From contig CAJQSO010000002.1 in assembly GCA_905614365.1 (NCBI GenBank), forward strand, positions 1-64,000: 64,000 nucleotides of DNA. The letters are read 5' to 3'. Each line of letters starts with the position of its first letter. Positions within the stretch are counted from its first letter, which is position 1. The stretch is from an uncultured Candidatus Thioglobus sp. Lineage in GTDB: Bacteria; Pseudomonadota; Gammaproteobacteria; PS1; Pseudothioglobaceae. A model generated the notes under the pieces. It ran no database searches and had not been told where the DNA came from. It saw only the letters and a program-made list of their open reading frames with translations. The position numbers and the translations under genes were made by a program. This document shows positions 9,225 to 21,207 of this stretch, piece after piece.

Positions 9225-10400
9225 TTAGATGCTTGCTAACTTCTCAACCGATAATTTAATATTATCCATGCTTGTGGCAAAAGATAATCTGACATAACCT
9301 GGTGCGCCAAAAGCAGAGCCCGGAACAACAGCTAAGCTTAGCTTTTCAAGACAATAAGTTGAAAACTCAACGTCATCTTTAAGACCAATTCTTTCAATTA
9401 ATCCCTGAACTTTTGGGAAAGAATAGAAAGCTCCACCAGATCTTGGACATTCAATGCCATCTATGGCGTTTAGGCTATCAACAAGAAATTCATGACGACG
9501 CTCAAAAGCTTCAACCATCATCGAAATAAATGATTGGTCTCCCGTGATAGCTTCAAGGGCAGCAGCTTGTGAAATTGAACTAGGGTTAGAGGTTGACTGT
9601 CCTTGGATCTTTTTCATAGCTTTTATAACTATTTCAGGGCCAGCTGCATAACCAATTCTCCAGCCAGTCATCGCATATGCCTTAGATACACCATTAAGGA
9701 TGACAACTCTATCTTTAAGCTCTGGACAAGCCATAGCAATATTCACAAAATCATCATCACCCCATCGAATATGCTCGTAGATATCATCACTTATAGTCAG
9801 AACTTGAGGGTATTTTTTCAGAACTTCACCAAGAGCCTGAATTTCTGATTTACTATAAACAGAGCCTGTTGGGTTAGAAGGGCTATTAAGAACGAAAAGT
9901 TTTGATTTATCCGTTATGCTAGCTTCTAATTGTTCTGGAGTTATTTTAAAGTCTTGCTCTAAGCCAGCTTCAATAAAAACAGGGGTTGCGTCAGCAAGAA
10001 TAGCCATATCAGGATATGAAACCCAGTAAGGTGTTGGTATGATTACTTCATCACCTTCATTAAGAATTGCTTGGCAGAGGTTGTAAAAAACTTGTTTTCC
10101 GCCACAAGAAACCATTACTTCATTTAATGAATAGTCTAGTCCATTCTCTCTTTTAAATTTTTCACATACTGCTTTTTTAAGTTCAGCTGTTCCATCTGCT
10201 GGTGTGTAACGAGTATCTCCAGAGCCAATTGCTATAATAGCTGCTTTTTGAATATTAACAGGAGTATCAAAATCTGGCTCACCCGATCCCATTGAAATTA
10301 TTTGTATTCCTTGTGACTTTAATTCTTTGGCTTTGTCGCTGACAGCCATAGTCGCAGAAGGTTTAACTTTTTGTACACGATTTGATAGGATAGTTGACAT
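9225..10400 (-). CDS. pyridoxal-phosphate-dependent aminotransferase (aspartate aminotransferase type)
   Basis: GSGEPDFDTP, NSPSNPTGSVY, NGVSKAYAMTGWRIGYAAGP (PLP lysine). Confidence 0.93.
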   Translation of the reverse strand: MSTILSNRVQKVKPSATMAVSDKAKELKSQGIQIISMGSGEPDFDTPVNIQKAAIIAIGSGDTRYTPADGTAELKKAVCEKFKRENGLDYSLNEVMVSCGGKQVFYNLCQAILNEGDEVIIPTPYWVSYPDMAILADATPVFIEAGLEQDFKITPEQLEASITDKSKLFVLNSPSNPTGSVYSKSEIQALGEVLKKYPQVLTISDDIYEHIRWGDDDFVNIAMACPELKDRVVILNGVSKAYAMTGWRIGYAAGPEIVIKAMKKIQGQSTSNPSSISQAAALEAITGDQSFISMMVEAFERRHEFLVDSLNAIDGIECPRSGGAFYSFPKVQGLIERIGLKDDVEFSTYCLEKLSLAVVPGSAFGAPGYVRLSFATSMDNIKLSVEKLASI

Positions 10401-10461
10401 TTACTGTGCTCTTTAAATGGTTTAAAATTAAGGGTTTTATTTTAATCAAAAACTGTAGATA

Positions 10462-12447
10462 ATGGCCAGAAAATTTCAACTGAAATCGAATTTTTTACCT
10501 AAGGGTGATCAGCCAAAAGCTATTCAAACGTTATTAGATGGAATTAACGCTGGAGAGAAGTATCAAACGCTTGTTGGCGTAACTGGTTCAGGCAAAACAT
10601 TTACCCTTGCAAATGTTATAGAAAAGAGTCAAAAGCCGAGCCTCATTATGGCTCCAAATAAAACTTTAGCTGCTCAGCTTTATAGTGAGATGAAAGAATT
10701 CTTTCCTAACAATGCTGTTGAGTACTTTGTCTCTTATTATGACTATTATCAGCCAGAAGCCTACGTTCCTGCCTCAGACACATTTATTGAGAAAGATGCA
10801 TCAATTAATGAGCAGATAGAGCAAATGAGACTTTCTGCCACCAAATCTCTTCTTGAACGAAAAGACGTAATAATCATTGCAAGTGTTTCTGCTATCTACG
10901 GACTTGGAGACCCTGAAAGTTATATGAAAATGCTGCTTCATTTAACTGTTGGGGAGACTGCCAAGCAAAGAGAAATTCTTGCGACATTATCTAAGATGCA
11001 ATATTCAAGAAATGACGTTACATTAATTCGAGGTCATTTTAGAGTTAAGGGTGAAGTAATTGATATTTTTCCAGCAGACTCTGAGGAAAGGGCAATTCGA
11101 ATAGAAATGTTTGATGATGAGGTGGAAAATCTCTCATGGTTTGACCCATTAACAGGTGAAAAACTCAAGTCTCTTCAAAGGGTTACTATTTATCCAAAGA
11201 CACACTATGTCACTCCTAAATCAACCATTTTAAATATTCTTGATGATATTAAGGTGGAGTTAGGTATTAGGAAAAAAGAGCTACTATCTCAAAATAAATT
11301 AGTTGAAGACCAAAGGCTTTCTCAAAGAGTAGCACAGGATATGGAAATGATGAGGGAGTTAGGATACTGCTCAGGTATTGAGAATTATTCCCGCTATTTA
11401 TCTGGCCGAAAACCAGGTGAGCCACCACCAACCCTGTTTGATTATATGCCAGAAGATTCTTTAATTATTTTGGATGAATCGCACGTAACGGTTAGCCAAA
11501 TAGGCGCAATGTATAGTGGTGATAGGTCCCGCAAAACAACGCTCGTAGATTTTGGTTTTCGCTTACCATCGGCTCTTGATAATAGACCTCTTAGATTTGA
11601 AGAGTTTTCTGAAAGATTAAACCAGTGTATTTTGGTATCAGCAACTCCAGCAAAATTCGAATTAGAGGTATCAACTGTTATTGCTGAGCAAGTCGTTAGG
11701 CCAACTGGATTATTAGACCCAGGGATTGTTATAAAGCCTGTTGAAACTCAGGTTGATGATTTACTATCTGAGATTCATAAAAGGGTAGCTGTAAAAGAAA
11801 GGGTCCTAGTGACAACGCTGACTAAAAAGATGTCAGAGCAGCTCAGTGACTATTTAAACGATCACAATGTAAAAGTAAGATATCTTCATTCTGATATTGA
11901 TACTGTTGAAAGGGTAGAAATTATTCGAGACTTACGTCTTGGTGTTTTTGATGTTTTAGTTGGAATAAATCTTTTAAGAGAAGGGCTAGATATTCCAGAG
12001 GTTTCGTTGGTTGCAATTCTTGATGCAGACAAAGAGGGTTTTCTTCGCTCAGAGAGATCTTTAATACAAACGATGGGAAGAGCTGCTCGCAATATTAATG
12101 GCAGCGTAATCTTATATGCTGACAGGATTACGAACTCAATACAAAGGGCAATGGATGTTACATCTGCAAGAAGAGATAAGCAGGAAGCTTACAACAAAAA
12201 ACACGGAATAATTCCTAGGGGAGTTGTAAAGCCAATTGTTGATATTTTAGATACAGATCTTTCAGCATCGGATATTGATGATTTAATATCTGAAACTATT
12301 CAAGTAAAATTATCTCCTGTTCAGCTTTCTAAAGAACTTAAGCGACTTGAAAAAGAGATGTATAAGTTTGCTGAAGATCTAAAATTTGAGCAGGCAGCGG
12401 ATACTAGAAATCAAATAAAACGATTAAGAGATGGACAATTTAAATAA
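10462..12447 (+). CDS. uvrB: excinuclease ABC subunit B
   Basis: [52 protein letters not shown]-terminal UVR motif. Confidence 0.98.
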   Translation: MARKFQLKSNFLPKGDQPKAIQTLLDGINAGEKYQTLVGVTGSGKTFTLANVIEKSQKPSLIMAPNKTLAAQLYSEMKEFFPNNAVEYFVSYYDYYQPEAYVPASDTFIEKDASINEQIEQMRLSATKSLLERKDVIIIASVSAIYGLGDPESYMKMLLHLTVGETAKQREILATLSKMQYSRNDVTLIRGHFRVKGEVIDIFPADSEERAIRIEMFDDEVENLSWFDPLTGEKLKSLQRVTIYPKTHYVTPKSTILNILDDIKVELGIRKKELLSQNKLVEDQRLSQRVAQDMEMMRELGYCSGIENYSRYLSGRKPGEPPPTLFDYMPEDSLIILDESHVTVSQIGAMYSGDRSRKTTLVDFGFRLPSALDNRPLRFEEFSERLNQCILVSATPAKFELEVSTVIAEQVVRPTGLLDPGIVIKPVETQVDDLLSEIHKRVAVKERVLVTTLTKKMSEQLSDYLNDHNVKVRYLHSDIDTVERVEIIRDLRLGVFDVLVGINLLREGLDIPEVSLVAILDADKEGFLRSERSLIQTMGRAARNINGSVILYADRITNSIQRAMDVTSARRDKQEAYNKKHGIIPRGVVKPIVDILDTDLSASDIDDLISETIQVKLSPVQLSKELKRLEKEMYKFAEDLKFEQAADTRNQIKRLRDGQFK

Positions 12448-13081
12448 TATGACTTTAAATATCACTGAGATCTTCTACTCGCTTCAAGGAGAAGCAAGAG
12501 AGGTAGGAATTCCAACTGTGTTTGTTCGCCTTACAGGCTGTCCATTAAGATGTAATTACTGTGACACTGCTTATGCATTCAAGGGCAATAACCCTCTATC
12601 AATTGAGCAAATATTATCTGAGATTGCAAAATATAAAACTCTCTATGTATGCGTTACTGGCGGAGAACCAATGGCGCAAAGTAATTGCCTTCATTTGCTA
12701 GATACTTTGATAGAAAAAGGATATAAGGTGTCAATGGAAACAAGTGGCAGTATTGATATTTCAAAGGTAAATAAAAATGTATCTATTGTGATGGATCTCA
12801 AAACGCCATCATCAACTGAGCAACACCAAAATAGATATGAAAATATTCCGCTTTTAGAAAATAAAGATCAACTCAAATTTGTTATCGCTTCAAGGTCAGA
12901 TTTTGAATGGTGTTGCGGTATTTTAGAGGACCATGAGATTTTATCAGACGTTCTTTTTTCACCTGTTTATGAAAGCTTAAGGCCAGCAGAATTAGCGGAT
13001 TGGATTTTAGAAAAACAACTTAATGTTCGCCTTCAGGTCCAATTACATAAGATACTTTGGGGCGATGAAAAAGGAAAATAG
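12431..13081 (+). CDS. queE: 7-carboxy-7-deazaguanine synthase
   Basis: Radical [20 protein letters not shown]; overlaps the uvrB end (ATG at 12449 is an alternative start). Confidence 0.92.
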   Translation: MDNLNNMTLNITEIFYSLQGEAREVGIPTVFVRLTGCPLRCNYCDTAYAFKGNNPLSIEQILSEIAKYKTLYVCVTGGEPMAQSNCLHLLDTLIEKGYKVSMETSGSIDISKVNKNVSIVMDLKTPSSTEQHQNRYENIPLLENKDQLKFVIASRSDFEWCCGILEDHEILSDVLFSPVYESLRPAELADWILEKQLNVRLQVQLHKILWGDEKGK

Positions 13082-13146
13082 TTAATCTTAAAAGCTAATT
13101 ACTAATCCTAAAAATTTCTAGTCTAGACGTAAAAATTATTATATTT

Positions 13147-14694
13147 CTACGTTGAAACAGCCCCTTCAATTCTAGCCTTTGCCTTATCAATAGCGACATG
13201 ATAGTGAGGATCTTCAAGTACGTTGACTTCCACTAAATGTTTTGCTGTTTTTAGAAGTAATCTGCACTCTTCACTAAGATGAACTAAATGAAGCGTTTTT
13301 CCTGCTTTTTGGTAACGATCAGCAAGCTTATCAATTGCTTCAATAGCAGAATGATCAATTACTCTTGAATCTTCAAAATCTATATAGACATTTTCAGGAT
13401 CTTCTTTGGGACTAAAGATCGCATGAAAAGTATTAATTGATGCAAAAAATAGAGCGCCATGGAGTTTGTACGTCTTTTTTCCATCTGATTCATTCTCTTC
13501 AACGGATTGTATTTTTCCAGCAGATTCCCAGGCATATGATAGCGCTGACATTATGACACCTGTGATAACAGCAAGTGCTAAGTTATCTGTTAATACGGTT
13601 ATTACTGCAACAGCTATTCCAACAGTAATATCAGGCATTGGAACCTTGCCAAATAATCTAAATGAGCCCCACTCAAAGGTACCAATTACGACCATCATCA
13701 TGACGCCAATTAAAACAGCAACTGGAATCATTTCTATGTATTTAGATAGATAGAGTATGAAAAATAGTAATACTACAGATGCTACTATTCCAGAGAGTCT
13801 GCCCCTTCCTCCAGATTTAATATTAATCAGACTTTGCCCAACCATTGCGCACCCACCCATTCCACCAAAAAGACCGGTAACGGTATTGGCAACTCCTTGT
13901 CCAATGCATTCACGATTTGGCTGACCGGTAGTTTCTGTTAAATCATCAATTAAGTTCAGCGTTAATAAACTTTCAATTAGACCAACCAGCGCCATAATCA
14001 TTGCATAAGGAAAGATGATCTTAAGCATCTCAAAATTAATTGGTACATCGGGCAAATGAAATGGAGGAAATACCCCACCGATAGGTGAGATATCTCCGAC
14101 TGTCCTTGTGTCAAGTCCTAGAAATAAAACTGCTACCGTTCCAATGACAATTGCAACTAGTGTTGATGGAACTGCACGAGTTAATCTTGGTAAAAAGTGA
14201 ATAATAGCCATTGTAATGGCAACAATTACTAGCATTAACATTAAAGGGGTTCCAGTAATCCACTCGCCGCCAACTTTAAACTGTTTTACTTGTGCTAAAA
14301 ATATGACAATTGCTAGGCCATTTACAAAGCCTAAAAAAACTGGGTGAGGAACAAGTCGTATAAATTTACCCAACTTAAATAGACCAAATACTATTTGGAT
14401 GAGCCCAGTTAATACAACAGCTGCAAATAGATACTCTACTCCATGAATAGCAACTAAGGTTCCAATAACAACTGCGATTGCTCCTGTAGCGCCAGAGATC
14501 ATTCCAGGTCTTCCACCTATGATTGATGTAACCAGTCCAATAGTAAAAGCAGCATAGAGCCCAACTAGTGGGTTTAGTCCTGCCAAAAGGGCAAATGCAA
14601 CTGCTTCAGGAACTAATGCTAATGCAACTGTTAGTCCCGATAAGATATCGTTTTTTGCGTTACTGGGAACGCGCTTATGAATGAGCTTAAACAT
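13147..14694 (-). CDS. SulP family inorganic anion transporter with STAS domain
   Basis: DILSGLTVALALVPEAVAFALLAGLNPLVGLYAAF; C-terminal STAS (YIDFEDSRVIDHSAIEAID). Confidence 0.95.
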   Translation of the reverse strand: MFKLIHKRVPSNAKNDILSGLTVALALVPEAVAFALLAGLNPLVGLYAAFTIGLVTSIIGGRPGMISGATGAIAVVIGTLVAIHGVEYLFAAVVLTGLIQIVFGLFKLGKFIRLVPHPVFLGFVNGLAIVIFLAQVKQFKVGGEWITGTPLMLMLVIVAITMAIIHFLPRLTRAVPSTLVAIVIGTVAVLFLGLDTRTVGDISPIGGVFPPFHLPDVPINFEMLKIIFPYAMIMALVGLIESLLTLNLIDDLTETTGQPNRECIGQGVANTVTGLFGGMGGCAMVGQSLINIKSGGRGRLSGIVASVVLLFFILYLSKYIEMIPVAVLIGVMMMVVIGTFEWGSFRLFGKVPMPDITVGIAVAVITVLTDNLALAVITGVIMSALSYAWESAGKIQSVEENESDGKKTYKLHGALFFASINTFHAIFSPKEDPENVYIDFEDSRVIDHSAIEAIDKLADRYQKAGKTLHLVHLSEECRLLLKTAKHLVEVNVLEDPHYHVAIDKAKARIEGAVST

Positions 14695-14719
14695 TATTTC
14701 CTTTTAGATTGTCTTGTGA

Positions 14720-15820
14720 CTAGGGCTTTTCAGCAGGTATAGACGGTGTGATTGATGATACATCAGCATTTTGAGCGCGATGTCGAAGTGCGTGATCCAT
14801 TAATGTAATTGCGAGCATTGCTTCTGCTATTGGGGTTGCCCTAATACCGACGCAAGGGTCATGTCTACCAGTGGTGCTAATTTCTGTGGCCTTACCTTTT
14901 TTATCAATACTATCAGCAGTAAGCCTTATGCTAGAAGTTGGTTTTAAGGCAATAGAGATTAAAAGATCTTGACCAGAGCTGATGCCGCCTAGTATCCCTC
15001 CAGAGTTATTTGAGGTAAATCCTTCAGGAGTAATCGGATCTCTATGAAGCGACCCTTTTTGATTGACAACACTAAATCCAGCGCCAATTTCAATAGCCTT
15101 TACAGCGTTAATGCTCATCATTGCGTGAGCAATGTCAGCGTCAAGTCTATCAAAGATCGGTTCACCAAGTCCTGTAATCATGTTACTTGCAACAATGTTG
15201 ATTCTTGCACCAATTGAATCCCCTGACTTTCTAAGGGTATCCATATAGTCTTCTAACTCATTTACTTTGCTAGCATCAGGGCAAAAGAAAGGATTATTAT
15301 GAACTTCCTTCCAGTCAAAACTTTCAAAAGAAATTGGCCCTAGTTGTGCTAAATAGCCACGAATTTCAATACCATATTTTTCTTTTAAGTATTTTTTAGC
15401 AATGCCGCCAGCTGCTACTCTTATTGCAGTTTCTCTAGCAGAAGAGCGGCCACCACCACGGTAATCTCTAATTCCATATTTTTGCTGGTAAGTAAAATCT
15501 GCATGACCAGGTCTAAAAGAGTTTGCAATCTTTGTGTAGTCTCTTGGTCTTTGGTCGGTATTTTCAATCAAAAGGGCAATAGGAGTTCCAGTGGTAACGC
15601 CTTCAAAAGTTCCTGATACTATTTTAATTGTATCTGACTCTCTTCTTTGAGTTGTATGCCTTGAGCTTCCAGGTTTTCTAAGATCAAGATCACCTTGCAA
15701 ATCCTCTTCTTTAAGCTTCATTCCAGGAGGGCATCCATCTACAATACCTACAAGAGCATCTCCATGACTTTCGCCAGCGGTAGTTAATGTGAAGAGTTTT
15801 CCAAATGAATTGCCTGACAT
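14720..15820 (-). CDS. aroC: chorismate synthase
   Basis: [45 protein letters not shown]. Confidence 0.98.
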   Translation of the reverse strand: MSGNSFGKLFTLTTAGESHGDALVGIVDGCPPGMKLKEEDLQGDLDLRKPGSSRHTTQRRESDTIKIVSGTFEGVTTGTPIALLIENTDQRPRDYTKIANSFRPGHADFTYQQKYGIRDYRGGGRSSARETAIRVAAGGIAKKYLKEKYGIEIRGYLAQLGPISFESFDWKEVHNNPFFCPDASKVNELEDYMDTLRKSGDSIGARINIVASNMITGLGEPIFDRLDADIAHAMMSINAVKAIEIGAGFSVVNQKGSLHRDPITPEGFTSNNSGGILGGISSGQDLLISIALKPTSSIRLTADSIDKKGKATEISTTGRHDPCVGIRATPIAEAMLAITLMDHALRHRAQNADVSSITPSIPAEKP

Positions 15821-15952
15821 TGTCTATTAATGAACGTTACTTAGATGGCGGATATTATACCAGTGACAGCTTATATTTCTTATAAGATTAATTCAGAGGA
15901 TAGATGAAGAGGTTCTTTTAAAAAGTTTTTGTAATCTATTAAATAGATTTAT

Positions 15953-16588
15953 TTAAAGAAAGTCATCAGAGTAAAAGTAATTAACTCCAGGCTTGCTATC
16001 AACTTTTGAAACCATAGTTTTAGCAAGTGATTCTGCTTTAACGCTTCTATATTTGCTTGCAGAGCCTATTAAAAATAGGTCTAAAATCTTGGCAAGCTTT
16101 ATTGCAATTTTTTCAGCAAGCCTTTTTTCAGATCGCTCCCCAACTAAGAAACTAGGCCTAAATATATTTACTGTTAGAAAGCCAAGCTCTTGAAGAGCTT
16201 CTTCAAGTTCACCCTTTGTCTTCAAATAAAAATTTTTTGAAGAGCTGTTAGCACCTACAGAAGAAACAAGACTTAATGTTTCAGCACCCGCTTCTTTAGC
16301 CTTTTTAGCAATACTAAGGCAGTAATTTATATCAACTTTTTTAAAATTCTCTTTACTCCCAGCAGTTTTAATTGTTGTGCCAAGACAAATAAATATATTA
16401 TTGCAAGATGGGAGAGATCCATTTTTTTCAAATGCATCAAAATCAATAATCATTTCTGTAATTGTAGGAGGGAGGTTAGGAATAGATCTACGAGTTAGAG
16501 CAATAACACTCTGTTTTTTAGTAGAAAGCACTTCAATCACATTTCTACCTATGAGGCCTGTAGATCCTGCAATAATTGAAGTAGCCAC
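15953..16588 (-). CDS. NAD(P)H-binding / NAD-dependent epimerase-like protein
   Basis: MATSIIAGSTGLIGRNVIEVL Rossmann motif; NIFRPSFLVGER. Confidence 0.8.
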   Translation of the reverse strand: MATSIIAGSTGLIGRNVIEVLSTKKQSVIALTRRSIPNLPPTITEMIIDFDAFEKNGSLPSCNNIFICLGTTIKTAGSKENFKKVDINYCLSIAKKAKEAGAETLSLVSSVGANSSSKNFYLKTKGELEEALQELGFLTVNIFRPSFLVGERSEKRLAEKIAIKLAKILDLFLIGSASKYRSVKAESLAKTMVSKVDSKPGVNYFYSDDFL

Positions 16589-16626
16589 TATAAGAAGTAT
16601 TTAAAAAACTAGTTTGAATGCATTTA

Positions 16627-17049
16627 TTAAGGCAAAACTATTTCAATGTTATCCATATCTTTATCAACATCAATTTTCATTTTGTCAAATTTAGGCGCGC
16701 CCATGCCGCTAAATTGATAAAAGCCTGCTGGCTCTTTAGGAATAAAGAAAAAGAAGTCCAATTTACCATTACCATTTTCATCTTCAAATGAAGCTAATGC
16801 GTATGGACCTGGGGGAACTTCCATGCTCCAGGAAACATCACAAGTGCCGCTTTTGCTCGGCTCATAAATTTTTTCTTGACTATGATTCATCCCCTTCCAT
16901 CCAGACTCTTCATAAATAAGCACATGGACTGCATTTTTAGTTGAGCATCCAGTAACGTTACCACTAACAGTATGAGTATGATCATCTGCTATAGCCTGCA
17001 TAGCAAAAAGAGATAAAAATATAGTAAATAATTTAAAATTTATATTCAT
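16627..17049 (-). CDS. DUF2141-like secreted protein
   Basis: Signal peptide; GPYALASFEDENGNGKLDFFFFIPKEPAGF. Confidence 0.75.
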   Translation of the reverse strand: MNINFKLFTIFLSLFAMQAIADDHTHTVSGNVTGCSTKNAVHVLIYEESGWKGMNHSQEKIYEPSKSGTCDVSWSMEVPPGPYALASFEDENGNGKLDFFFFIPKEPAGFYQFSGMGAPKFDKMKIDVDKDMDNIEIVLP

Positions 17050-17201
17050 TTTTATATTAGAGTTGAAATAAAAAAGCTATAGTCTAGACAATAGTATTGA
17101 GATTTTAGTGAATTTTTAGTGAGGTTTATATGAAAATTTAAATTTACTTTTATCAAGCTATTGCTTACTTTATCAGGCAATGTCCTTTAAGTAATCAAGT
17201 T

Positions 17202-17278
17202 TGGTGCCCTGGTCAAGATTCGAACTTGAGACCCCTCGCTTAGGAGGCGAGCGCTCTATCCAGCTGAGCTACCAAGGC
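17202..17278 (-). tRNA. tRNA-Arg(CCT)
   Basis: Reverse strand GCCTTGG..CTCGC-CTCCTAA-GCGAG..TTCGAAT..CCAGGGC-A-CCA; cloverleaf by eye, encoded CCA. Confidence 0.95.
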
Positions 17279-17312
17279 AGGGGGTATATTATTGCCACTT
17301 CTATGTATTTAT

Positions 17313-17933
17313 TCAAGTGATTATTTGATTAATAATGTAATTAGATTTTAAGTAGTCAATCTTTATCCTTTCAAGATTGCATTCTTTAACTAAGACTAAT
17401 GATGGGAAGCCTCTTATTGGCATGGTTTTTGTTATTTGAATCTGATCAACAAGAAGTTTATTAACATCAGTTGATTCAAGGTCCTTCTTAAAATTTTTTA
17501 CATTTAGCCCTATATCTTTAGCAATTTTAATTAATGTATCTTCATTAGAGGGATTTTGAGCGTTTAAGTAGTAAGCCTTTTGGATTCCTTCAATCATTAA
17601 AACTTCAAAATCAGTGTGCTGTTTTTTTGCAGAAATTACAGCTCTACAGGAAAGATATGTTGAGCGTCTGGGTTCATTTAAAGTCCAAAAATCATAATTA
17701 AATTGAGTTCCAGGGACAACTTTTTGAATTTTTATCCAATTATCTCTTACGTATTTTTGAGTTTCTAAAGGCATTGGTAAATTACTATCAGGAGCAAGTC
17801 CGCCTAATAGGTAGCTAACGTTTATATGACACGGTAGTTCACTTAAAACTTTTAACCATGTTGGCCAAAATGCCCAGCACCAAGAGCACATTGGGTCATG
17901 AATATAATATAAAGTATTGTTAACAAATTTCAT
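17313..17933 (-). CDS. DsbA family / thioredoxin-fold protein
   Basis: DPMCSWCWAFWPTW (CxxC), cis-Pro region MPIRGFPSLVLV. Confidence 0.8.
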   Translation of the reverse strand: MKFVNNTLYYIHDPMCSWCWAFWPTWLKVLSELPCHINVSYLLGGLAPDSNLPMPLETQKYVRDNWIKIQKVVPGTQFNYDFWTLNEPRRSTYLSCRAVISAKKQHTDFEVLMIEGIQKAYYLNAQNPSNEDTLIKIAKDIGLNVKNFKKDLESTDVNKLLVDQIQITKTMPIRGFPSLVLVKECNLERIKIDYLKSNYIINQIIT

Positions 17934-17995
17934 TAATATTAGTAAAAAAGTATATAATTTACATTATAGGGGTTTAACATTTTTGGAGCATACTT

Positions 17996-18511
17996 ATGCG
18001 AGCTATCTTAAAAATTTCACTAATTTCTTTATTTTTATTTACATCTCAATTGTCTTTTGCAGGAAGTTTTGTAGACTCTGCGACTGTTACATCAGTTGAG
18101 AAGGTGTATAAGCAATATAGAGTTGATGAACCGTATCAAGAATGTTATATTCAGGAAACCGTTCAAAGTGGTGATGGAAGCGCGACCAATGAATTGTTTG
18201 GCGCTGTTCTAGGAGGCGCAATTGGCAATAAACTTGGTAAAGGCGATGGCAAAGATGCTATGACTCTTTTTGGAGCTCTTATGGGCGCATCGATAGCAAA
18301 TGATGCTGAAAAAGCTGCTAACACATCGGGTAAAAAAATAATTACCCAAGAAGTCTGTGAAACAAAGGTTAGGCAGGTGATTGAAAAAAGATTAAGTCAT
18401 TATTTGGTTACTGTTGATTATGAAGGCCGTGATGTTTCTTTTAAAAGCAAAAGAAGACCTTCTAAAGATGTTATTAAAGTTGAGGTAACTATTGAAGGAC
18501 TTGGTGATTAA
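17996..18511 (+). CDS. glycine-zipper 2TM-like envelope protein
   Basis: Signal peptide; FGAVLGGAIGNKLGKGDGKDAMTLFGALMGASIAND. Confidence 0.7.
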   Translation: MRAILKISLISLFLFTSQLSFAGSFVDSATVTSVEKVYKQYRVDEPYQECYIQETVQSGDGSATNELFGAVLGGAIGNKLGKGDGKDAMTLFGALMGASIANDAEKAANTSGKKIITQEVCETKVRQVIEKRLSHYLVTVDYEGRDVSFKSKRRPSKDVIKVEVTIEGLGD

Positions 18512-18536
18512 TTTTTAAAGTTTTTTTTTAATTGCT

Positions 18537-19385
18537 ATGTTTTTATTTATTGTACCAATTGTAGTTGCAACTTTGATTTTATTTGTAGTTGGCTTTATTT
18601 ATGTCTCTTCAATAATCGCAACTCCGCCTAAAGGTAGGTCTGCAGAACTATCTCTTAATAATCATCCTAAATCTGGAAGAATTGTTGCCTGTATTGGTGA
18701 TTCTTTAACGCATGGAAATATTGGTGATTGCTGGGTTGAAAGTCTTCGCAGAGAGTATCCAGAGGATACATTTCTTAATGAAGGCATTAATGGTGATGTA
18801 GTTTGGCAAGTTCAGCAGAGGATTAAGCTTATTCTTGATTGTAAGCCAGATGTAGTGCTTTTAATGATTGGGAGTAATGACGCTATGGCTTCATTTGATA
18901 CTGACTCTGGAAAGCGCTATAAACGTAATAATAAATTACCAGAAGTTCCAACTTTTGAGAGCTATCAAAAGTTATTGCCAGAATTGATTGATAGTCTTAG
19001 TGATGTATCAAAAATTGCTTTATGTACGATTCCTCCAATAGGTGAAAATAAAGATTCTACAGTTAATAACCATGTTAAAAAATATAATGAATTTATAGAG
19101 TTAACAGCAAAGAATAAAAATATTACACTTCTCCCAGTTTCAAGGCTTCTATGGGAAGATTTATCAATAAGAACTTATCCTTTTAAAAGTGATTATGACC
19201 CAAGATCTCTTCCAATTATTAGAAGAATATTTGGAGGTTTAGTTCACCATTATATTTTTAAAAGATCATGGGATGACGTGGCAAAGTCAAAAGGTCAATG
19301 GTTATTATTTGATCAAATACATTTGGGTGAGCGTGGCGCAAAAATAGTATTTAAAGTTGCTAAAAAATACATTTCTTCAATCTAA
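18537..19385 (+). CDS. SGNH/GDSL hydrolase family protein
   Basis: CIGDSLTHG block I, LLMIGSNDAM block III, DQIHLGERGA block V. Confidence 0.88.
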   Translation: MFLFIVPIVVATLILFVVGFIYVSSIIATPPKGRSAELSLNNHPKSGRIVACIGDSLTHGNIGDCWVESLRREYPEDTFLNEGINGDVVWQVQQRIKLILDCKPDVVLLMIGSNDAMASFDTDSGKRYKRNNKLPEVPTFESYQKLLPELIDSLSDVSKIALCTIPPIGENKDSTVNNHVKKYNEFIELTAKNKNITLLPVSRLLWEDLSIRTYPFKSDYDPRSLPIIRRIFGGLVHHYIFKRSWDDVAKSKGQWLLFDQIHLGERGAKIVFKVAKKYISSI

Positions 19386-19465
19386 TTCTTAACCTTAACT
19401 ATATAATATAGTTCGAATAAAAGTATTCTGTATTGGTTATTTTTTATATAAATTAATGAGGTTTC

Positions 19466-20170
19466 ATGAAAGACATTAGAATCGAAGATCGTTTAATTTT
19501 TGCTTTAGATGTGCCTGAAGTCTCAGAAGCTAAAAAGATTGTCACTGAGCTTGATGACAGTGTTAACTTTTATAAAATTGGTATGGAGCTTTTAATGACT
19601 GGCCAATATTTTGAATTACTGGATTGGTTAATAGCCAAAGATAAAAAGGTCTTTGTGGATTTAAAATTTTTTGATGTTCCAGAGACGGTTGGCAGGACAA
19701 TTGCAAGGCTCAGTGATTATGGTGCTACTTTTGCTACTATTCATGGCAACCAAGCTCTCATGGAAAAAGCAGTTGAAAATAAAAATAACTTGAAGATTCT
19801 TGCTGTTACTGCGCTAACGAGCTTAGATAGAGGTGACTTAGATGATTTAGGCTTTGATTGTAACGTTAAAGATTTAGTTATTTCTAGAGCTAAACGAGCT
19901 TTTGAAGCTGGATGTGATGGTATTGTTTCCTCTGGTTTAGAAGTTCCATATATTCGTGAATATGTTGATAATAAGCTTATTGCTGTTACTCCAGGTATTC
20001 GTCCAGTAGCAAACGATGATGATCAGAAGCGCGTAGTAGATGTTGCGACTGCTTTTAAGAGTGGCTCTGATTATATTGTAGTTGGGAGACCAATTAAAAA
20101 TGCAGAAAATCGCTACGAAGCAGCAACTAACATTCAAAAAATTATTCGCTCTTCGTTCGAAACAGTATAA
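19466..20170 (+). CDS. pyrF: orotidine-5'-phosphate decarboxylase
   Basis: IFALDVPEV, FVDLKFFDVPETV, TPGIRP. Confidence 0.95.
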   Translation: MKDIRIEDRLIFALDVPEVSEAKKIVTELDDSVNFYKIGMELLMTGQYFELLDWLIAKDKKVFVDLKFFDVPETVGRTIARLSDYGATFATIHGNQALMEKAVENKNNLKILAVTALTSLDRGDLDDLGFDCNVKDLVISRAKRAFEAGCDGIVSSGLEVPYIREYVDNKLIAVTPGIRPVANDDDQKRVVDVATAFKSGSDYIVVGRPIKNAENRYEAATNIQKIIRSSFETV

Positions 20171-20181
20171 TTCACAACTTT

Positions 20182-20258
20182 AGTCGCGTAACTCAGTTGG
20201 TTAGAGTGCCACCATGACATGGTGGAAGTCGTCAGTTCAAATCTGACCGTGACTACCA
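20182..20258 (+). tRNA. tRNA-Val(GAC)
   Basis: AGTCGCG..ACTC..GAGT..CCACC-ATGACAT-GGTGG..GTCAG-TTCAAAT-CTGAC-CGTGACT-A-CCA. Confidence 0.93.
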
Positions 20259-20282
20259 CTTAATTTAAAGGATTTTAAAATT

Positions 20283-21014
20283 ATGAAAAATTTTCTCCAG
20301 ATGCTATTATTATCGGTTGGATTAGCTGGTTGTTCTTCAATAGACTATGCTGAGCTTTCAAAGATTTCTACGGTGAGTCCAACTAATATTCAAATAAATA
20401 GGATTCTTGCCCTAAACTTATCTCATGCTGACAGCCTAATTGAGGCTAATAAACTCATGGATCCCATTTTGGTTTCTAACGTAGTCAAAGAACTAGAAGC
20501 TAGAAAACTAAAAGCTGAAAATATTTCTATCGAACTAGTTAAAGTTGCAAATTTTGCTGAAATGGTTAAAGTCTCAGATGATAATTTAAAGTTTATGGGC
20601 CCAAAAATATCTGATACTAAGAAGCGAAATATGATTGGTAAGGCTGAAAATCTAGATTATTTTTTACTAGGTTTGAAAGATAATAATGGTTCAATTCAAC
20701 ATAAGCTTAATTTCTCAATTACATACACTTCCAATGAAAGAAGAAACTATGCTTCAGCTAGTTTTTGTGATAAATGGGGTGGCTGTGAGAATGAAAATCA
20801 AATGGATGTTGCTCTAATTTCGTTTAAGGCTTCTAGCTGCTCTTCTTTTGATTGTAACTACAATGAAATAGTGGAGCTTGATTTAAGTGATAGTTTTTTG
20901 AAAGAAAATATGGAAAAAGGCCTTTCATTAGACTTTAATTCAAAAGCAACAATATCAAATAAAATCACTATTCCTTCTAGTTATCTTAAGGGCTATTTAA
21001 AGGTTGCCAATTAA
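20283..21014 (+). CDS. hypothetical lipoprotein
   Basis: Lipobox LLLSVGLAGC; no family recognised. Confidence 0.65.
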   Translation: MKNFLQMLLLSVGLAGCSSIDYAELSKISTVSPTNIQINRILALNLSHADSLIEANKLMDPILVSNVVKELEARKLKAENISIELVKVANFAEMVKVSDDNLKFMGPKISDTKKRNMIGKAENLDYFLLGLKDNNGSIQHKLNFSITYTSNERRNYASASFCDKWGGCENENQMDVALISFKASSCSSFDCNYNEIVELDLSDSFLKENMEKGLSLDFNSKATISNKITIPSSYLKGYLKVAN

Positions 21015-21207
21015 GTGCATTAAAAGTAATAATTTAATACAGCGGCTATATCCATTTTATATGGTTTTTTTTGTAAGTTAAAAATTAGTATAAATTGCAA
21101 AATTTTTTTCTCTGAATAAGTTCTTTATTCTTCACATATTAAACACCTTATATTCATTTACCAAGTGTAGAATCTTCAACTTAATTATTTAAATACGGAT
21201 TGGGCTT

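Noticed and set aside
17202-20258. Two tRNA genes as possible genomic-island attachment sites
   Set aside because: No integrase, direct repeat of the tRNA 3' end, or mobile gene seen between or beside them
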